Part shown: in pieces, positions 11,601-22,591 of the stretch | How the letters are laid out: each line of letters opens with the position of its first letter | Numbering within the stretch: the stretch's first letter is position 1 | NCBI RefSeq assembly: GCF_963675165.1 | Contig: NC_087384.1 | Span: 2,866,315 to 2,930,314, forward strand | Source: Halichondria panicea | Taxonomy: Eukaryota > Porifera > Demospongiae > Suberitida > Halichondriidae | Length of the DNA stretch: 64,000 nt | Reading direction: 5' to 3' | Notes under the pieces: generated by a model | Told to the model about the DNA's origin: nothing | The model's input: only the letters and a program-made list of their open reading frames with translations | Database searches by the model: none | Translations under genes and position numbers: made by a program

Positions 11601-12626
11601 GCGCTAGTCCTGCAGCTTGAGGCTTGAGTGTAGCAAGAGCTGTGAAAATGGATCACACATAATAATAAATTAACGTAGACATTTGAAACGATAACATGGC
11701 AATTAATTCTGGTGTCAAAATGGTGTCTCAGAAAATACAATTATTTTCATTTGTTTCAAACGAAAGATGGTAATAGTTTGATATACATCATTGACACCTT
11801 TTACTGTTAGTTATGAATATATACACTGTACATTGTAATTACTCACCTTCTCGAGCAGCTGTCACTTCTTTAGTGAGTCTGGCAATCACACGACAAGCAG
11901 CGTCGTGCTGGTATAGGGCATGGGAGAGCTCTGTAGTGGAATGGGAACAGAGGTATGGAGCGTAGATATCAACCATTAACAACGGTATTATTGTACATGT
12001 ACGTTTAGGCACCTCAGAGGACATGGATAATATCACGGGGTTCAAACATTTTTGCAGTAGTTTGTCTTCATCACAAGTGCCGCAAATATAAAATTTGCAA
12101 AATGCAACAATACAGCACAAGCAGGTATTCTACCTTGTCTTGCAGTTTGTAGCTGCTGCCTCAATGTGAACGTGTGCAGCATGCACGCATCCTGCAGGAA
12201 AACATGTGATAATCATGTGACACACAATTGGGTCCTTACCCACTCGTCCTGCAGTAGTTTCAAGATGGCGGGTATACTAGTAGCAGAAGGGGGGCGAGAC
12301 TTAACCATCGGGTCAACTGAAAACAGAAAATTCACAAATAAATTATTTTTGCAAGTGGCATGTAAATTGCTGAAGGAAAAATACACACTTTTGATATCCA
12401 GCAACTGATCTTCACTGAGAGGCTCTCCATTCATCGGATCATTTCCTGTCTGCTGAACAAATTTGAGAATGAGTCGCTTCTCGAAAACATGGTTGGACAC
12501 CGGCGACAGGACAGGCTCCTCAGGGACCTCGTTGCTGACTGCAAGGAAGAAATGCAAGCATTAGTACAAGGCAATAGTGCAGAAAAAACAAAAGAACAAG
12601 AACTCACTTGAACAGATCAACGCCAT
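8601..12626 (-). CDS. PRPF19: Pre-mRNA-processing factor 19 (U-box E3 ligase, WD40), 19 exons
   Basis: PRPF19 is the core of the NineTeen complex: a nuclear U-box ubiquitin ligase acting in spliceosome activation and DNA damage signalling. Exons from the start: 12608-12626, 12389-12538, 12240-12316, 12134-12191, 11847-11930, 11584-11639, 11344-11391, 11069-11107, 10967-11008, 10660-10734, 10526-10598, 10079-10269, 9875-9949, 9747-9813, 9573-9633, 9422-9517, 9126-9225, 8864-8925, 8601-8742. They sum to 1515 bases, 504 residues, the length of the human protein. Landmarks: U-box [19 protein letters not shown]; tetramer coiled coil [22 protein letters not shown]40 repeats including [15 protein letters not shown] and the final DRSLKYFGN. 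Every junction is AG/GT and keeps phase. Six introns hold box C/D snoRNA-like sequences. The start codon lies 240 bases from that of BLOC1S1 on the other strand. Confidence 0.98.
10359..10444 (-). ncRNA. Box C/D snoRNA-like sequence 1 (28S guide A)
   Basis: In a PRPF19 intron, on the host strand. It has a C-box-like ATGATGT, a D box CTGA (plus strand 10366-10369) and an internal guide CCATCTTTCG followed by a TTTGA D'-like box. That guide is fully complementary to the conserved CGAAAGATGG of large-subunit rRNA. About 90% identical to sequence 4. The terminal stem is weaker here than in copy 4, so this copy may be decayed. Confidence 0.6.
10865..10934 (-). ncRNA. Box C/D snoRNA-like sequence 2 (28S guide B)
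   Basis: Intronic in PRPF19. C box GTGATGA, D box CTGA, and a short terminal pairing GCCT/AGGC. The internal guide AGTTATCCCTGT is complementary to ACAGGGATAACT of the peptidyl-transferase region of large-subunit rRNA. Nearly identical to sequence 3 in a neighbouring intron. Confidence 0.75.
11188..11257 (-). ncRNA. Box C/D snoRNA-like sequence 3 (28S guide B)
   Basis: Paralogue of sequence 2 in the next long PRPF19 intron. It has the same AGTTATCCCTGT guide and D box CTGA with the stem GCCC/GGC. The C box reads GCGATGA, one change from consensus. Confidence 0.7.
11456..11541 (-). ncRNA. Box C/D snoRNA-like sequence 4 (28S guide A)
   Basis: Intronic in PRPF19. Terminal stem TGACATC/GATGTCA is perfect over 7 pairs and directly flanks ATGATGT (C-like) and CTGA (D). 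The guide CCATCTTTCG is the same as in sequences 1 and 5. Confidence 0.75.
11722..11798 (-). ncRNA. Box C/D snoRNA-like sequence 5 (28S guide A)
   Basis: Intronic in PRPF19. Terminal stem GGTGTC/GACACC is perfect and flanks ATGATGT and CTGA. Only the guide region CCATCTTTCGTTTGA and the boxes are shared with sequences 1 and 4; the rest has diverged. That is the pattern expected of a functional RNA rather than a plain repeat. Confidence 0.75.
12008..12082 (-). ncRNA. Box C/D snoRNA-like sequence 6 (orphan guide)
   Basis: Intronic in PRPF19. C box GTGATGA, D box CTGA and a terminal stem GGCAC/GTGCC. The region before the D box (ATTATCCATGTCC) matches no rRNA segment I can recall, so the target is unknown. 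Confidence 0.7.
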
Positions 12627-12866
12627 TTTTCAAGCACATGGATCTGCTCAACACGTGTTTTTGGGTGTGCATTAAGAAAAATGTGGTGGTTCATGCACCC
12701 AAGTTTTGGATCACCTTTGACCTTCCATAGAATACACATCTGTTTTTAGTACAGAAACCTGTTTATAAAGTAAACGTAAGTTGAGTAGTGTATGGCTACA
12801 TTGTGCTTCTATGGTATAAGAGTATGCAGTATTATGGTTTTGTGCTACTTCTCCCAGATTTTGAAG
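12627..12866. promoter_or_regulatory. Shared head-to-head promoter region, PRPF19 / BLOC1S1
   Basis: Only 240 bases separate the two start codons, so the promoters and 5' UTRs must overlap or be shared. A possible acceptor (CTCCCAG, ends 12857) just before the BLOC1S1 start suggests a spliced 5' UTR. Confidence 0.6.
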
Positions 12867-13265
12867 ATGCTGTCTCGAGTAGTGAGAGAACATCAGGAGA
12901 AGCAAGCTGCCTTCCGAGACAAGCAAGAGAAGCGGAAGAAAGTGGCCGTAGCCTCTGTGCACAAGTGTACAAGTGCAATGGTAGACTCTATCAATTCCGG
13001 TGTCGAGAAAGCGTACGAAAATCAACGAAAACTGGATCGTGAATCGAAGACACTCCAATCCCATTCTGCCCGCTATGTCAAGCAAACCACGCAGTGGCTA
13101 AATTTGGTTGAGGGATTTCACAAGAACTTGAAGAGTCTTGGAGACCTTGAACAATGGGCTAAGACCATTGAAGCAGACATGAAGACTGTTGTAGAGACAC
13201 TGGAATTTGCTTACAGAGGGTCGGGGGAAGTGCATGTACTGCACGAGACAGAACAGACTCCATAG
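12867..13265 (+). CDS. BLOC1S1: BLOC-1 subunit 1 (GCN5L1)
   Basis: BLOC1S1 is a small coiled-coil subunit shared by BLOC-1 and BORC, acting in lysosome-related organelle biogenesis and lysosome positioning; it is also linked to mitochondrial acetylation. The frame from MLSRVVREHQEKQ gives 132 residues, matching the family (about 125). Conserved blocks are AYENQRKLD, ETKTLQ-like SKTLQSHSARYVKQT, TQWLNLVEGF and EADMKTVVETLEF. The open frame extends 25 codons upstream, but those codons match nothing and include a likely splice acceptor, so the inner ATG is preferred. Single coding exon. Confidence 0.95.
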   Translation: MLSRVVREHQEKQAAFRDKQEKRKKVAVASVHKCTSAMVDSINSGVEKAYENQRKLDRESKTLQSHSARYVKQTTQWLNLVEGFHKNLKSLGDLEQWAKTIEADMKTVVETLEFAYRGSGEVHVLHETEQTP

Positions 13266-13390
13266 CTAGCTTCATGAGTCTTCCGGAGTCTGTGTTTTTG
13301 AGTGTCACTTATAGATTTATAATACTGTATTGCTGTGTATATGAAATTATCCTTGCATTATTCATTCGTAACACTCGGCATGCTTGTTAC

Positions 13391-13925
13391 TATATTTTGT
13401 GAGTGAAAACCTTTAGGCCACTGTTAGTTGCATACTTGTTTCAGATCAACCTCCCTCCTTGGTTTTGCTCACCTCCTCAATTAAGTCATTATTGCTGATG
13501 TCAGCCATTATTTGAGGTCAAAGTCTTTTTGTTTGCTGACATTGCATTATTTTACCATGTGCAATGTGCCAGTTGCATTGTGCACCAAAAAGCCAATGCG
13601 TAAAAAAAAATTTTTCTATTTTTATGTGTTCAGACTCCGTCCTTTTGTGTATTTTCGTAACTTAAAAACAGGATATAATGTCATCAAATAATGGGATAAT
13701 GGGTAATGAAGACCTCCCTCCCTCATCGGGGTTGAGCTAGTATTCTCATCTGAAACAAGTATGCAATTGCAACTAACAGTGGCCTTACGAATGAGCACCT
13801 ATATATAGCTTTCGTGATCTATAACTATTGATTGATTGATTGTGTGTAATTACTAGCTAGGTTTGGGGAATTGATCAACCCTAGCAAAGTTGGCATATGA
13901 TACAGTAATAGGTACTAGCACCAGC
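13391..13925. mobile_element. MITE of the ACTAGAA/GCAAA family, interrupted
   Basis: Left part TACTATATTTTGTGAGTGAAA and right part TTGATCAACCCTAGCAAAG ... ACAGTAATA match the elements at 7.2 and 41.8 kb. The sequence is split by the nested MITE 13,416-13,784. Confidence 0.65.
13416..13784. mobile_element. Nested MITE with GGCCACTGTTAGTTGC ends
   Basis: The terminal inverted repeats read GGCCACTGTTAGTTGC and the complement of GCAACTAACAGTGGCC, continuing imperfectly through CATACTTGTTTCAGAT. TTA flanks both ends, consistent with a 3-base target duplication inside the outer element. Confidence 0.8.
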
Positions 13926-14040
13926 TGTATATATAAATGTAGCTGTATAAAATATTAATTATCACATTTTTAAAAACTTGCACAAAACACATTAAAAGAT
14001 GTGCATTGAAGACACGCACAAATTTATTGTAAATCAATAA

Positions 14041-16869
14041 TCAAAAATCATTAACCTCCACAGACACTAATTGAGTTAACACTCCGGTCTCTTCATTGCT
14101 GCTATCCAGTTCACCATTTCTTGAAGAGGACCCATTCCCAACAGCAGGGACTGTCCCCTCGTTAGGGGTTTCCCCATTCTTCTTCTCGCCTACATACTCG
14201 GCAGTGTTGGTTGGTGCAGGTGCAACATAATCAAAGTCCTCCAAGTGCAGTGCTCGGTCGGTCGTGATGAGGTCAGTGATGGTGGGGGGTAGGTTGGTGA
14301 GAGTGGGATCAAAGTGTCGGAGGTCTGTTGGACCAGTCTGTGTGTGTATGTATGGGTGGAGGGAACACATGATTTTCAACGCTATGGAAAAGTACAGTTA
14401 TACGCTGTGTGTACAATTACGTACATGTGCAGGGTGAGTACGTAAATATAGTATAAATAGTCTGTATTATGTGTACAGTACGTCACACATGCACATGCAT
14501 GTAGCTTCAGCACGTTTACTCGTCTAATTAATTTTGTCCAACATTGAGAGTAAAAAATATTCATGAAATGAGCTTACCAGCCGAGGGTGGAAAGGGGGTG
14601 GGACTTCTCTGGCCTCCAACTGTTCCCACGTCCACTCACAGGGGGAGCCCATGTACGGGTTTCGAGTGGACATACGTCTCGCTAGAGAGGAAGAGAAACA
14701 GCATCAGCTACAGTGCTACAATCACAGCAGAGCAAGTGACATAACAAATGTGGGAGCTTAAATGAACTGGCACTGTACGTGCTAATATTTATAAGCTCAG
14801 TGGCTTTTCAACATACTTTGGTCTGATATTGATCTGATGACTGAGCCGGCGGTCTCCATGATCGAGTTGCTCCTCTGAGAAGCCCTCTTCTGCCTGTTGT
14901 AAGCTTCTCGGTGTCTCGACCGTTCTGCATCCTCGGCCGAGTACTGGGACTCCTCGTCAGGATCGAGGGGTGCCTATGGGTGTGGATGTGGAGGTGCGGG
15001 GGAGAGTACACGTATGTACTGTGCACATAGTGGATGTTTTAAATCACTCACAGTCGAGAAGAAGGGATGCTCCTTGATCTCCGACACTGGTCTTTTGATG
15101 CCATCGCCTGATCCACATCCCATGCGGAAATCAGGATCACGGTTTATCAGCTGTATAATTATTACAAACGGTAGTCATCACATGACTGTCACATGACTCA
15201 CCCTATAGAGCAGGGACGTTGCCCTGGGGGAGACCACTCCACGAGGAACGACAAAATCTCCCCTCAATACCAGCTTGTAGAGCTCCACCCGATCGGGAGA
15301 GTGGAATGGAGTCTGTGAGAGAGTCAAACCAAAATTGTTAAATACACGCACACACTTAGCAAATGCAAATTAACCCAGAAACAAACGTTTGTTTATACAA
15401 TAAACACGTCACAATCAGATTAAGTACTCGTATTTACGTACTTTCCCCAGTTAACAAGCTAATAGAATGTGTACCTTACGCACCTCGTTGTTTAGCAATG
15501 GACTACCTAGCACACATGTACATGTAGTTCATGTACCTTTCCAGTGATCATCTCATAGAGCAGGATGCCACAACTCCACCAGTCTGCGGAGAAGCTGTAC
15601 GGTTCCCCTCTCAACACCTCAGGGGCTATGTACTGAGGGGTGCCAGCTATAGTGCTCGTCTTCTGGGATACTTGCAGCATCTTGGCACTGCCAAAATCAG
15701 TCAGGACTATCTGGCCTTTCTCTGACAGCATACAGTTCTCAGGTTTCAAGTCCCTGCAGTGTACAGGAGTGAGGGATACGGTTAGGTTAGGGTTAGGGTT
15801 AGCGTTAGTAACAGGAGGAGATTGTGAAGTCAGAGATCAGGTTTAAAGCCTGCATGAAAATAACGAGCTTTGCTTAAACATGCCCAAATCATAATTGGAA
15901 GTAAGTAAACATGCATTCTCAAAACATGTTAGGGGTAGTGTACTGGGATGCCCCTCTTCTCATCTCTGGAGGTCTCAAAGACGATCACAAATACTTTGTT
16001 AGAGTACAAGACGATTGGTACACGAAGACAGGAGTTAGTAAATGAACCAATCACTATTTGCTAGGTACTGTTCTAGTTAAGTTACGAGTCACTAGCTTAT
16101 ACTTATACATTTGCTCGGTATTGTATACATGTGCATGTACAAAAGCTCCAGCTCGTTACATTGTAGCTCAGACTAACTACTCTTGTGTAACCACACCCAT
16201 TAGCTTGTACAGTGTAACTATATACGTACTATAATGAGCACTTTCACTTTACATGCTTAGTAACCTCTCGTGCCTTCACAATGAGTACAGTATAAGTTCT
16301 TGTTTGCTACTTTTTTATGTCAACAATCTTTGTTTTGCTACAACTGCTTGTACAGTGTTACTGTATATACCATAATAAGCACTTGCTACTGTTGTACGCA
16401 CAATGAGTGTAGAGTACTGTACTCCATAATTATTGTACCTGAAAATTATTCCAAAGGAGTGGAGGTAATCAATTGCCAGAATGATCTCTCCAAAGTAGAA
16501 CCTTGCTCTGGGCTCAGTGAATCGTCCAGTTTGTCTCTACATAGTCGGCATAATAATGTGTATTGTGGATTGTAAATCAAGTAAGTATACATTGTACTCT
16601 AACTGTAACAGTGTAAGTGCAGTGAAACCTGTCCATAGCGGTTACCCTTGGGTAGACCAACATTGACTGTATTACAGTAATAATTAAAGAGGTGGCGTGC
16701 TAACACAAAGGTCCAAACACATGCTATGAAGAAAGTACATGACCATGTAAGATGAGCTAGTTTCACAATAATAGAAATAAGGCAGAACATTAATTTTACG
16801 TGTACATGTACGTTAGTTGTATTTCAGTAGCAGAAACCAGTCGTGGTCATTTCACATGCTAGGCACACA

Positions 16870-16925
<56 letters not shown>

Positions 16926-18071
16926 ACGTGCGTGTGAGCTTACCAGATGATGGAAGAGCATTCCGCCAGCAGCAAACTCAAAGATGTAGAACAGGTAGTC
17001 CTCATTTTGAAAGGCATACTGCAAAGTAATGCACAATCCATTAGCACATGACCGTGTAATTAAGGTAATCAGTAAAAGCGCATCATACACATGTACCGTA
17101 ATCCACCACATACAGTACATGTACGTACTACATGTAACTCAATATCAACAGCCTAACTATATATATGACCTCATACTTCAGGAAGATCTTGCAATTTCTT
17201 CACCAATTAAGTACCACAAGCACTAACTAGCTACGTCGTCACACTAAATGAAAGCTCTCACAGACTGTACACTGACCCACCCTCACCTGAAGTATGACGC
17301 AGAAGGGATGTCTTATCTTCCTACAGGGAAAAACAGCAATTCTATAAACGATTTCACATGAGCCAAACCAGAAGTCATGCAGTAGACATGATTGGTACTT
17401 ATTACCCGGCAATTTAGAATGTTTATAAACAAACTACGTGTATTATAAGCATGTCGCTTTTCTCGTATACAGGTGTTAGTTTGTACAATAACGATTTCTA
17501 ATGTGGCTTACTTGAGAATGTTGCTTTCGGCCAGAATTTGGGTGACCTGTTTCTGAGTGGAAATCTTTGCTTTGGGTACCACTTTCATTGCATAGAGAAT
17601 CCTCGTCGATTGATGCACACACAGAAGCACCTGGACAAAATACAATGCATGGACTTGAAACAACATTACCATGAAGAGAGTATGCACATGTACGTACATA
17701 TATGGATGGTTGTAAAAATGTGTTTTTGTAACAGAAGTGCAAATATACAAACACAACAGACTTACTTTTCCAAAGGCTCCTCTCCCGACGGTTTTGAGTA
17801 ACTTGAAGTCGTCAAACGTTGGCAGTGTTGGGGATGGGACGAGAGCAGGTGGCTGGTAGAGCCCGTCTCTCTCCAATGAGTTGGCCAGCTCTTTAGTGGA
17901 GTGTCTCTTCTTACTAGAGTGGCTTTGGCTGGGTGGCGTGGAGAGTGAGGGGTCCCATTCTCCACCAGGTAGGAGGTAGTCATGGTCAGTATGCGATTTG
18001 GTGCTAGCGATTAGGTCAGATTCTTTGTTGCCTGACACGCAACAGCAGATAAATTTCTTGCACCTGGACAT
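14041..18071 (-). CDS. AGC-family Ser/Thr protein kinase, 11 exons
   Basis: Exons from the start: 17766-18071, 17512-17630, 17287-17320, 16944-17018, 16439-16536, 15537-15753, 15202-15312, 15052-15150, 14817-14973, 14578-14681, 14041-14337; 538 residues, all phases close. The N-terminus [14 protein letters not shown] is rich in Cys and Lys, as in palmitoylated membrane proteins. Kinase landmarks: glycine loop [14 protein letters not shown] lysine, FRDLKPEN loop, TDFGSAK, activation loop [15 protein letters not shown]. The tail is AGC-like: [21 protein letters not shown], and a hydrophobic motif LEDFDYVAP in which Asp replaces the usual phosphorylated Ser/Thr. It resembles the AKT/SGK/S6K/PKN group, but I cannot assign a subfamily. 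It has no PH or PX domain. The start is shared head to head with SMYD4, 163 bases apart. Confidence 0.88.
15781..15810. repeat. Short interstitial TTAGGG-like repeat
   Basis: About four TTAGG(G) units (GGTTAGGTTAGGGTTAGGG) within a kinase intron. Too short to say more than that it resembles telomere repeats. Confidence 0.6.
16872..16936. repeat. (GT)n microsatellite in a kinase intron
   Basis: A GT tract of about 50 bases followed by GCGTACGTGCGTGTG lies just inside the 5' end of an intron of the minus-strand kinase gene, a few bases from the donor of the exon 16,944-17,018. Confidence 0.95.
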
Positions 18072-18234
18072 CACAGAGATAGTTGGGTGGGATCTCTAGT
18101 TATTCATCAGCTACCAATTAAGCTGTCCCTTGCAATAATCTCGCTCTAAAGTTATCTGTCGAACAACAAGGAGTCTAGTCACAGGTCAGAAATCTGGTAA
18201 GAATCGTTTCTGGAGGTTATTCTTTTCACACACC
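18072..18234. promoter_or_regulatory. Shared head-to-head promoter region, kinase / SMYD4
   Basis: The two start codons lie 163 bases apart on opposite strands, so transcription must start from a very compact bidirectional region. Confidence 0.55.
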
Positions 18235-21200
18235 ATGAAGTCCTGTGAAGAAGCTAGCTCACTGAAAGAGAAAGGAAATGCTTGCTTCAAAGAAAAAAGG
18301 GCTCCTGAATCTTTAAAGTTTTACACTAAGGTTTGATTAGCAACACTACATTTATTGTGTAATTATTAAACCTCCACTCCAGGCAATATTCAATGCACCA
18401 TGGCCACTCAGTGCTCAGCAAAAAAGAGCAAAGGATGTCCAAATCTCATTGGGAGATTCCGCCACTTTTCCAACGATTGATAGTAGATCTAGTACCATGG
18501 AAACGATGCTTGCAATTTGTTTAGGAAATCATTCTGCTGCTCTTTATGAGCTAGGAATGTATCAGGTGAAGTTGCACTCACGGTACACGTTTATTTATTC
18601 ATTATACAGGAGTGTCTTAAGGATATAGAGATGGCTCTTAAACTTGGCGTTAAGTCTGCCATAAAACAAAAACTACACAAAAGGCAGCAAAATTGTCACA
18701 CCAAATTGAAAACAGAATCTAGAGACGCCGGGATTCAAGATCAAATATGTAATGTGTTGGAATCTGAACACGTGTCTGTAACATCATCAGCAGAGTCAGG
18801 CAGATTCCTCGAGGTGATTACACCATGGTAACAATTCTGTCGTAGCAACATAACTTTGTTCCAGGCAAACGAAGCAGTGAAACCTGGTGAAGTACTTGCA
18901 ACAGAGGATCCGTTTTCTTCTCTCCTGGATGAAAAGTTTAAGCTGACACACTGTAGCCATTGCTTCAGAGAAACAGCTTCATTCATTCCGTAAGTATGTG
19001 TGTACGATTTTTGCTTCTTGATTTTATTAGGGCTGTCCAAAAAAATCTATTTTCAATTTTTCTTCCATTATTCTCCATTATTCTCATTGAAAAGCCAACA
19101 TGAACATGAACCATAAATAGCAATAATTATGACATTGCAGCCATATAAAACTAAACAACTGACATGTGTACGTGTACTGCACTTACATTAGAATAATGAT
19201 ATTATTGACCTCTATGACCTTTTAAACCTCTGACTCTACCTATTATTCTAGCCTCACCTATTATTCTCAAAATTATTCTAGAATAATTGGGACAGCCCTA
19301 ATTGTCATGCAAGTATAATAATTGTGTGCACATGCACTCTCCTAGCATGCTGTGCAGTAGTTGCATTATCATACCAGTATAGCAATTTATTCAGAACTCA
19401 AGAAGTTGACTAATACTTCGTATGTGTACTTTACCCTACTACCCGTAATTATAGCTGCTACTGGTGCACAGCGGAGGGTTACTGCTCTGAGGAGTGTTTG
19501 GATGCAGGGTGGAGCAAGTACCACTGGCTGGAGTGTGAGAGGGTCTCTCAGCTACGGAGCCTTGGATCACATGCTCAGCTTTGTCTCAGGACTGCAGCTC
19601 AATTCTCATCAGGTCAGCTCTAGGCTAATGTCGACTAATTGTAAACTACTGTGGACTATTAATTTCATACTGTGTGTCCCTTAGTTAACGCACAGATTCA
19701 TTTCTAATTTACTAAACACTATTCGTCTGTTTTTGTTCCTCGTTTTTGTCGATTTAGCTCAGTGTTACACAGGTAAACTTTTCTGTTCTTTGTTATAGGA
19801 GATTATGAGACCGTGTTTTCGTTGCTTACACATAAAGAAGAGTTGCTAGGGAATCCATCACACAGAGAGGCTTTTGAAGAAGTTAGTATCGATCATGTAC
19901 AGCTCACAAGGTCATGTACCTTCTGTCCCCCTCTTGCAGATAGCCGTCAAACTGGTAGCCATGTTTGGAGATTCAATTCGAAATGCTTCACTGCCAGTAA
20001 AGGAGCTTTTCTTGCACCACCTGTTACAGCTTAGATGCAATACCCTCGCTGTTTCTAGTCTGTCTGGCCGCTTTCTCTCCACTGAGCAGCAGTCTGGTAG
20101 CAATGTGCAGGATAAATACGAGGTGAAGCTAGGCTCAGCCCTCTATCCAACACTCAGCCTCATCAACCACTCCTGTCGACCAAACGCTATTCTAAGGTTG
20201 TGTGTACACTGCAAAACAAATTCAATATACACCTACAATTTAATTTTTAAGGCTTCATTTCCATGTGTTTGTGATAAATTGAACACGTACATTTTCTTAT
20301 TTTATGACATTCCAAGGATTTGTATATCGACATTGTGTATCTATGTCTCTACTCTATGCATGTACCATTGCACTAATGTATATACTTGCTCAGATTTATG
20401 GGTAACAGAGCCTCCCTGTGTGCAACCAGGCTAATCAAAGCTGGAGAAGAAGTAAACATCTCGTATGGTAGGAACCTTGGACAGTCAGACTAATGGTGGT
20501 TAACATGGTAACACTTAGGTCCTCAGGCTGGGAGAGCTGATCGAGCACAGAGACAAGCTGAGCTGAAAGGAAAGTACTTCTTTAACTGTTCCTGCACAGC
20601 GTGCAAAAAGTGAGCTAAGCACTTGGTATAATGACATTTCTAGCTATCATTGATTTTTTACTTCAGTATCTTGTATGAAGTTCAAGATTCATTGCTGTGT
20701 ACAAGCTGTTCTGGTGCCATTATTAAGTACCACGATTCAGCTCTTGTCAGCTGCTTAGCATGCAAACACACACCAGCTGATACCAAACTACACTACCAAG
20801 CTGAGGTGGGTGGGTGGGGGAAGTCTTGTCAAAGCTGAACAATTAATTTGGTTTTTCAGATGAGAAGGAAAGCAAGCGGAATGTACAAGTCAGCTGTTGT
20901 ACAACAACCATGTGAGACCTCCGTAACATGTGTTTTCAATTTGTGTTGTGAACAAATCTATAGATAATCTTCCACTTCTGCTCGAGTGTCATCAGTTGCA
21001 GTCAATGGTACTGTACAGAGACAACATGGAACTGGGAAGGACAAGCGACAAACTTGCTGAAAGATATGCGATGCAAGGTATCTTTGACCAACCAACCCTT
21101 CTTTAATTGACACCATTGGTTTTACAGGTGACTTTGCTACGTCAGCTCGGTATTGTGCTGCCAGTTGCCAAGCAGTGGGTGTGGCTTATGGGGAGGACAG

Positions 21201-22574
21201 CATTGAGTTGGGCAATGAGTTGTTCAAACTTGCACAGCTGCAATTCAACAGGTGAATAATCAAGTGTTCATTTGTAAAGTCATGATTGCGTTGTGAATAC
21301 ACTTAGTACATGGTGAGTACAGTGGAACCTCTATAAAACAGACACCATTAGGGAACAGGCTTTTGGCCGTTAGAGAGAGGTAGTCTTCCTTGGGAGGTTT
21401 CGATAGCCAGCTATGTATGCTCTGGCTATGAGCCATTTCTTGCTGTTACAATCTTGGAGCTTTAATTGCTAACTGCTTCATTAGCTCATACAAGCTTGTG
21501 CAAAATAATGCTATCTCAGCAAAAATTTCCTGCTAATTCTCGCTGTCCGTTTGGGAGGTTATTTTCCATTGCTAGAGCTGATTGGAACTAGAAAGCTGCT
21601 CGTTATACGGAGTGAGAGGTGGCCGGCCATTCCTGAGAGGTTGCTTTACATTGAAGTCATTGTAGTTTCAATCCGGACCTGAGCTCTTGGCCGTTATATA
21701 GCGTGTGGTTGCTCTTTGGAGGTGGTCGTTAATGGAGGTTATATATACTGTATCAGGAGTGCTCCTGACTGTATTTGTAAGCAAGCTGGACGGTGTTTGG
21801 TTTTTAGGGTGAGCTATAGCCTCGATTCAAGGCCGATTGAAATACGGCCTGGTACCTATTGCAAGGGTGATAGTGCGCATGCACTTCAAATTACCCAGAA
21901 TATGGGTAATCGTACTACGAACGTAAAACCTTAGTAAATTATATCGTAAATTAGTTCGTTCACTAAGAATATGATTCGTAATACTTTATCTCCATGCATG
22001 ACTGAAGCTGTGGCTTATGCAATCCATTGCGTTGGTGTAAAAGGCTTTAACACTAGCTAGTCTAAAGACAGAAGAGGCTCTCATCCTATATGCAATAGGT
22101 ACCAGGCCGTATTTTAACGGCCTTGAATCAAGGCTAGGTGAGTTATAGCTACAGTCCTGAGTTGTCTCAAATCTTCTTTTTTTGCGCTGTTGTATATATA
22201 TTGGTATTGTTTTCGTACTGTAACTTTATCTATTATTAGTACCTAAAGTATATACGTACGTCTTCAATTCTTCCTTTCCTAACAATAGCAACTGCCAATT
22301 AAGTGTATCATAGCGTTAGCAGGCCTCAGTATGGTTGTACATGGCATGCACAATACTTGTAGAGTACAGTACATGTACCTTATAGGAGCCCCATTATCCA
22401 CACATCTAATACCCCGGCCTCCCCTCATGCATGCACACACTCAGTGGAGGATTAGCTGAAGCATTAAGGACTGCTAGGAGATCAAGAGACATCATGCTGA
22501 CACATTATGGAACACATCATTCAGAATGTCAAGCACTTGAACAATTGATAAAAACTGTAGAAAACAAACTCTAA
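18235..22574 (+). CDS. SMYD4: SMYD4-like SET/MYND methyltransferase, 14 exons
   Basis: SMYD proteins are lysine methyltransferases with a SET domain split by a MYND zinc finger; SMYD4 adds TPR helices and works in muscle and heart in animals with those tissues. Exons: 18235-18330, 18383-18565, 18610-18813, 18865-18989, 19455-19612, 19799-19881, 19940-20196, 20394-20467, 20519-20609, 20667-20805, 20860-20911, 20964-21077, 21128-21251, 22445-22574; 609 residues. A TPR pair lies at the start (KEKGNACFKEK). The MYND finger runs CSHC ... CYWC ... CSEEC ... HWLEC. SET motifs are LINHSCRPNA and GEEVNISYG, followed by the post-SET cysteines CSCTAC. The last intron (1.2 kb) carries two MITEs. The stop lies 17 bases from that of the next gene on the other strand. 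Confidence 0.94.
21318..21752. mobile_element. MITE with pogo/Tigger-like ends
   Basis: Ends are TACAGTGGAACCTCTATA and the complement of AATGGAGGTTATATATACTGTA. The CAGT start with a TA flank is typical of Tc1/mariner-pogo derivatives. It lies in the last SMYD4 intron. No transposase remains. Confidence 0.7.
21817..22136. mobile_element. MITE with about 50-base terminal inverted repeats
   Basis: Left end TAGCCTCGATTCAAGGCCG and right end, inverted, TAGCCTTGATTCAAGGCCG; the repeats stay similar through GTACCTATTGCA. A single end of the same family lies at about 38,737. It is in the last SMYD4 intron, 65 bases from the other MITE. Confidence 0.8.
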
Positions 22575-22591
22575 TCGCACTAAAAAAACTG

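Noticed and set aside
12792-12866. Upstream ATG for BLOC1S1
   Set aside because: Family proteins begin at MLSR; the upstream codons contain a likely splice acceptor.
15781-15810. Telomere or chromosome-fusion point
   Set aside because: Only about four TTAGGG-like units inside a gene intron; chance is enough to explain it.
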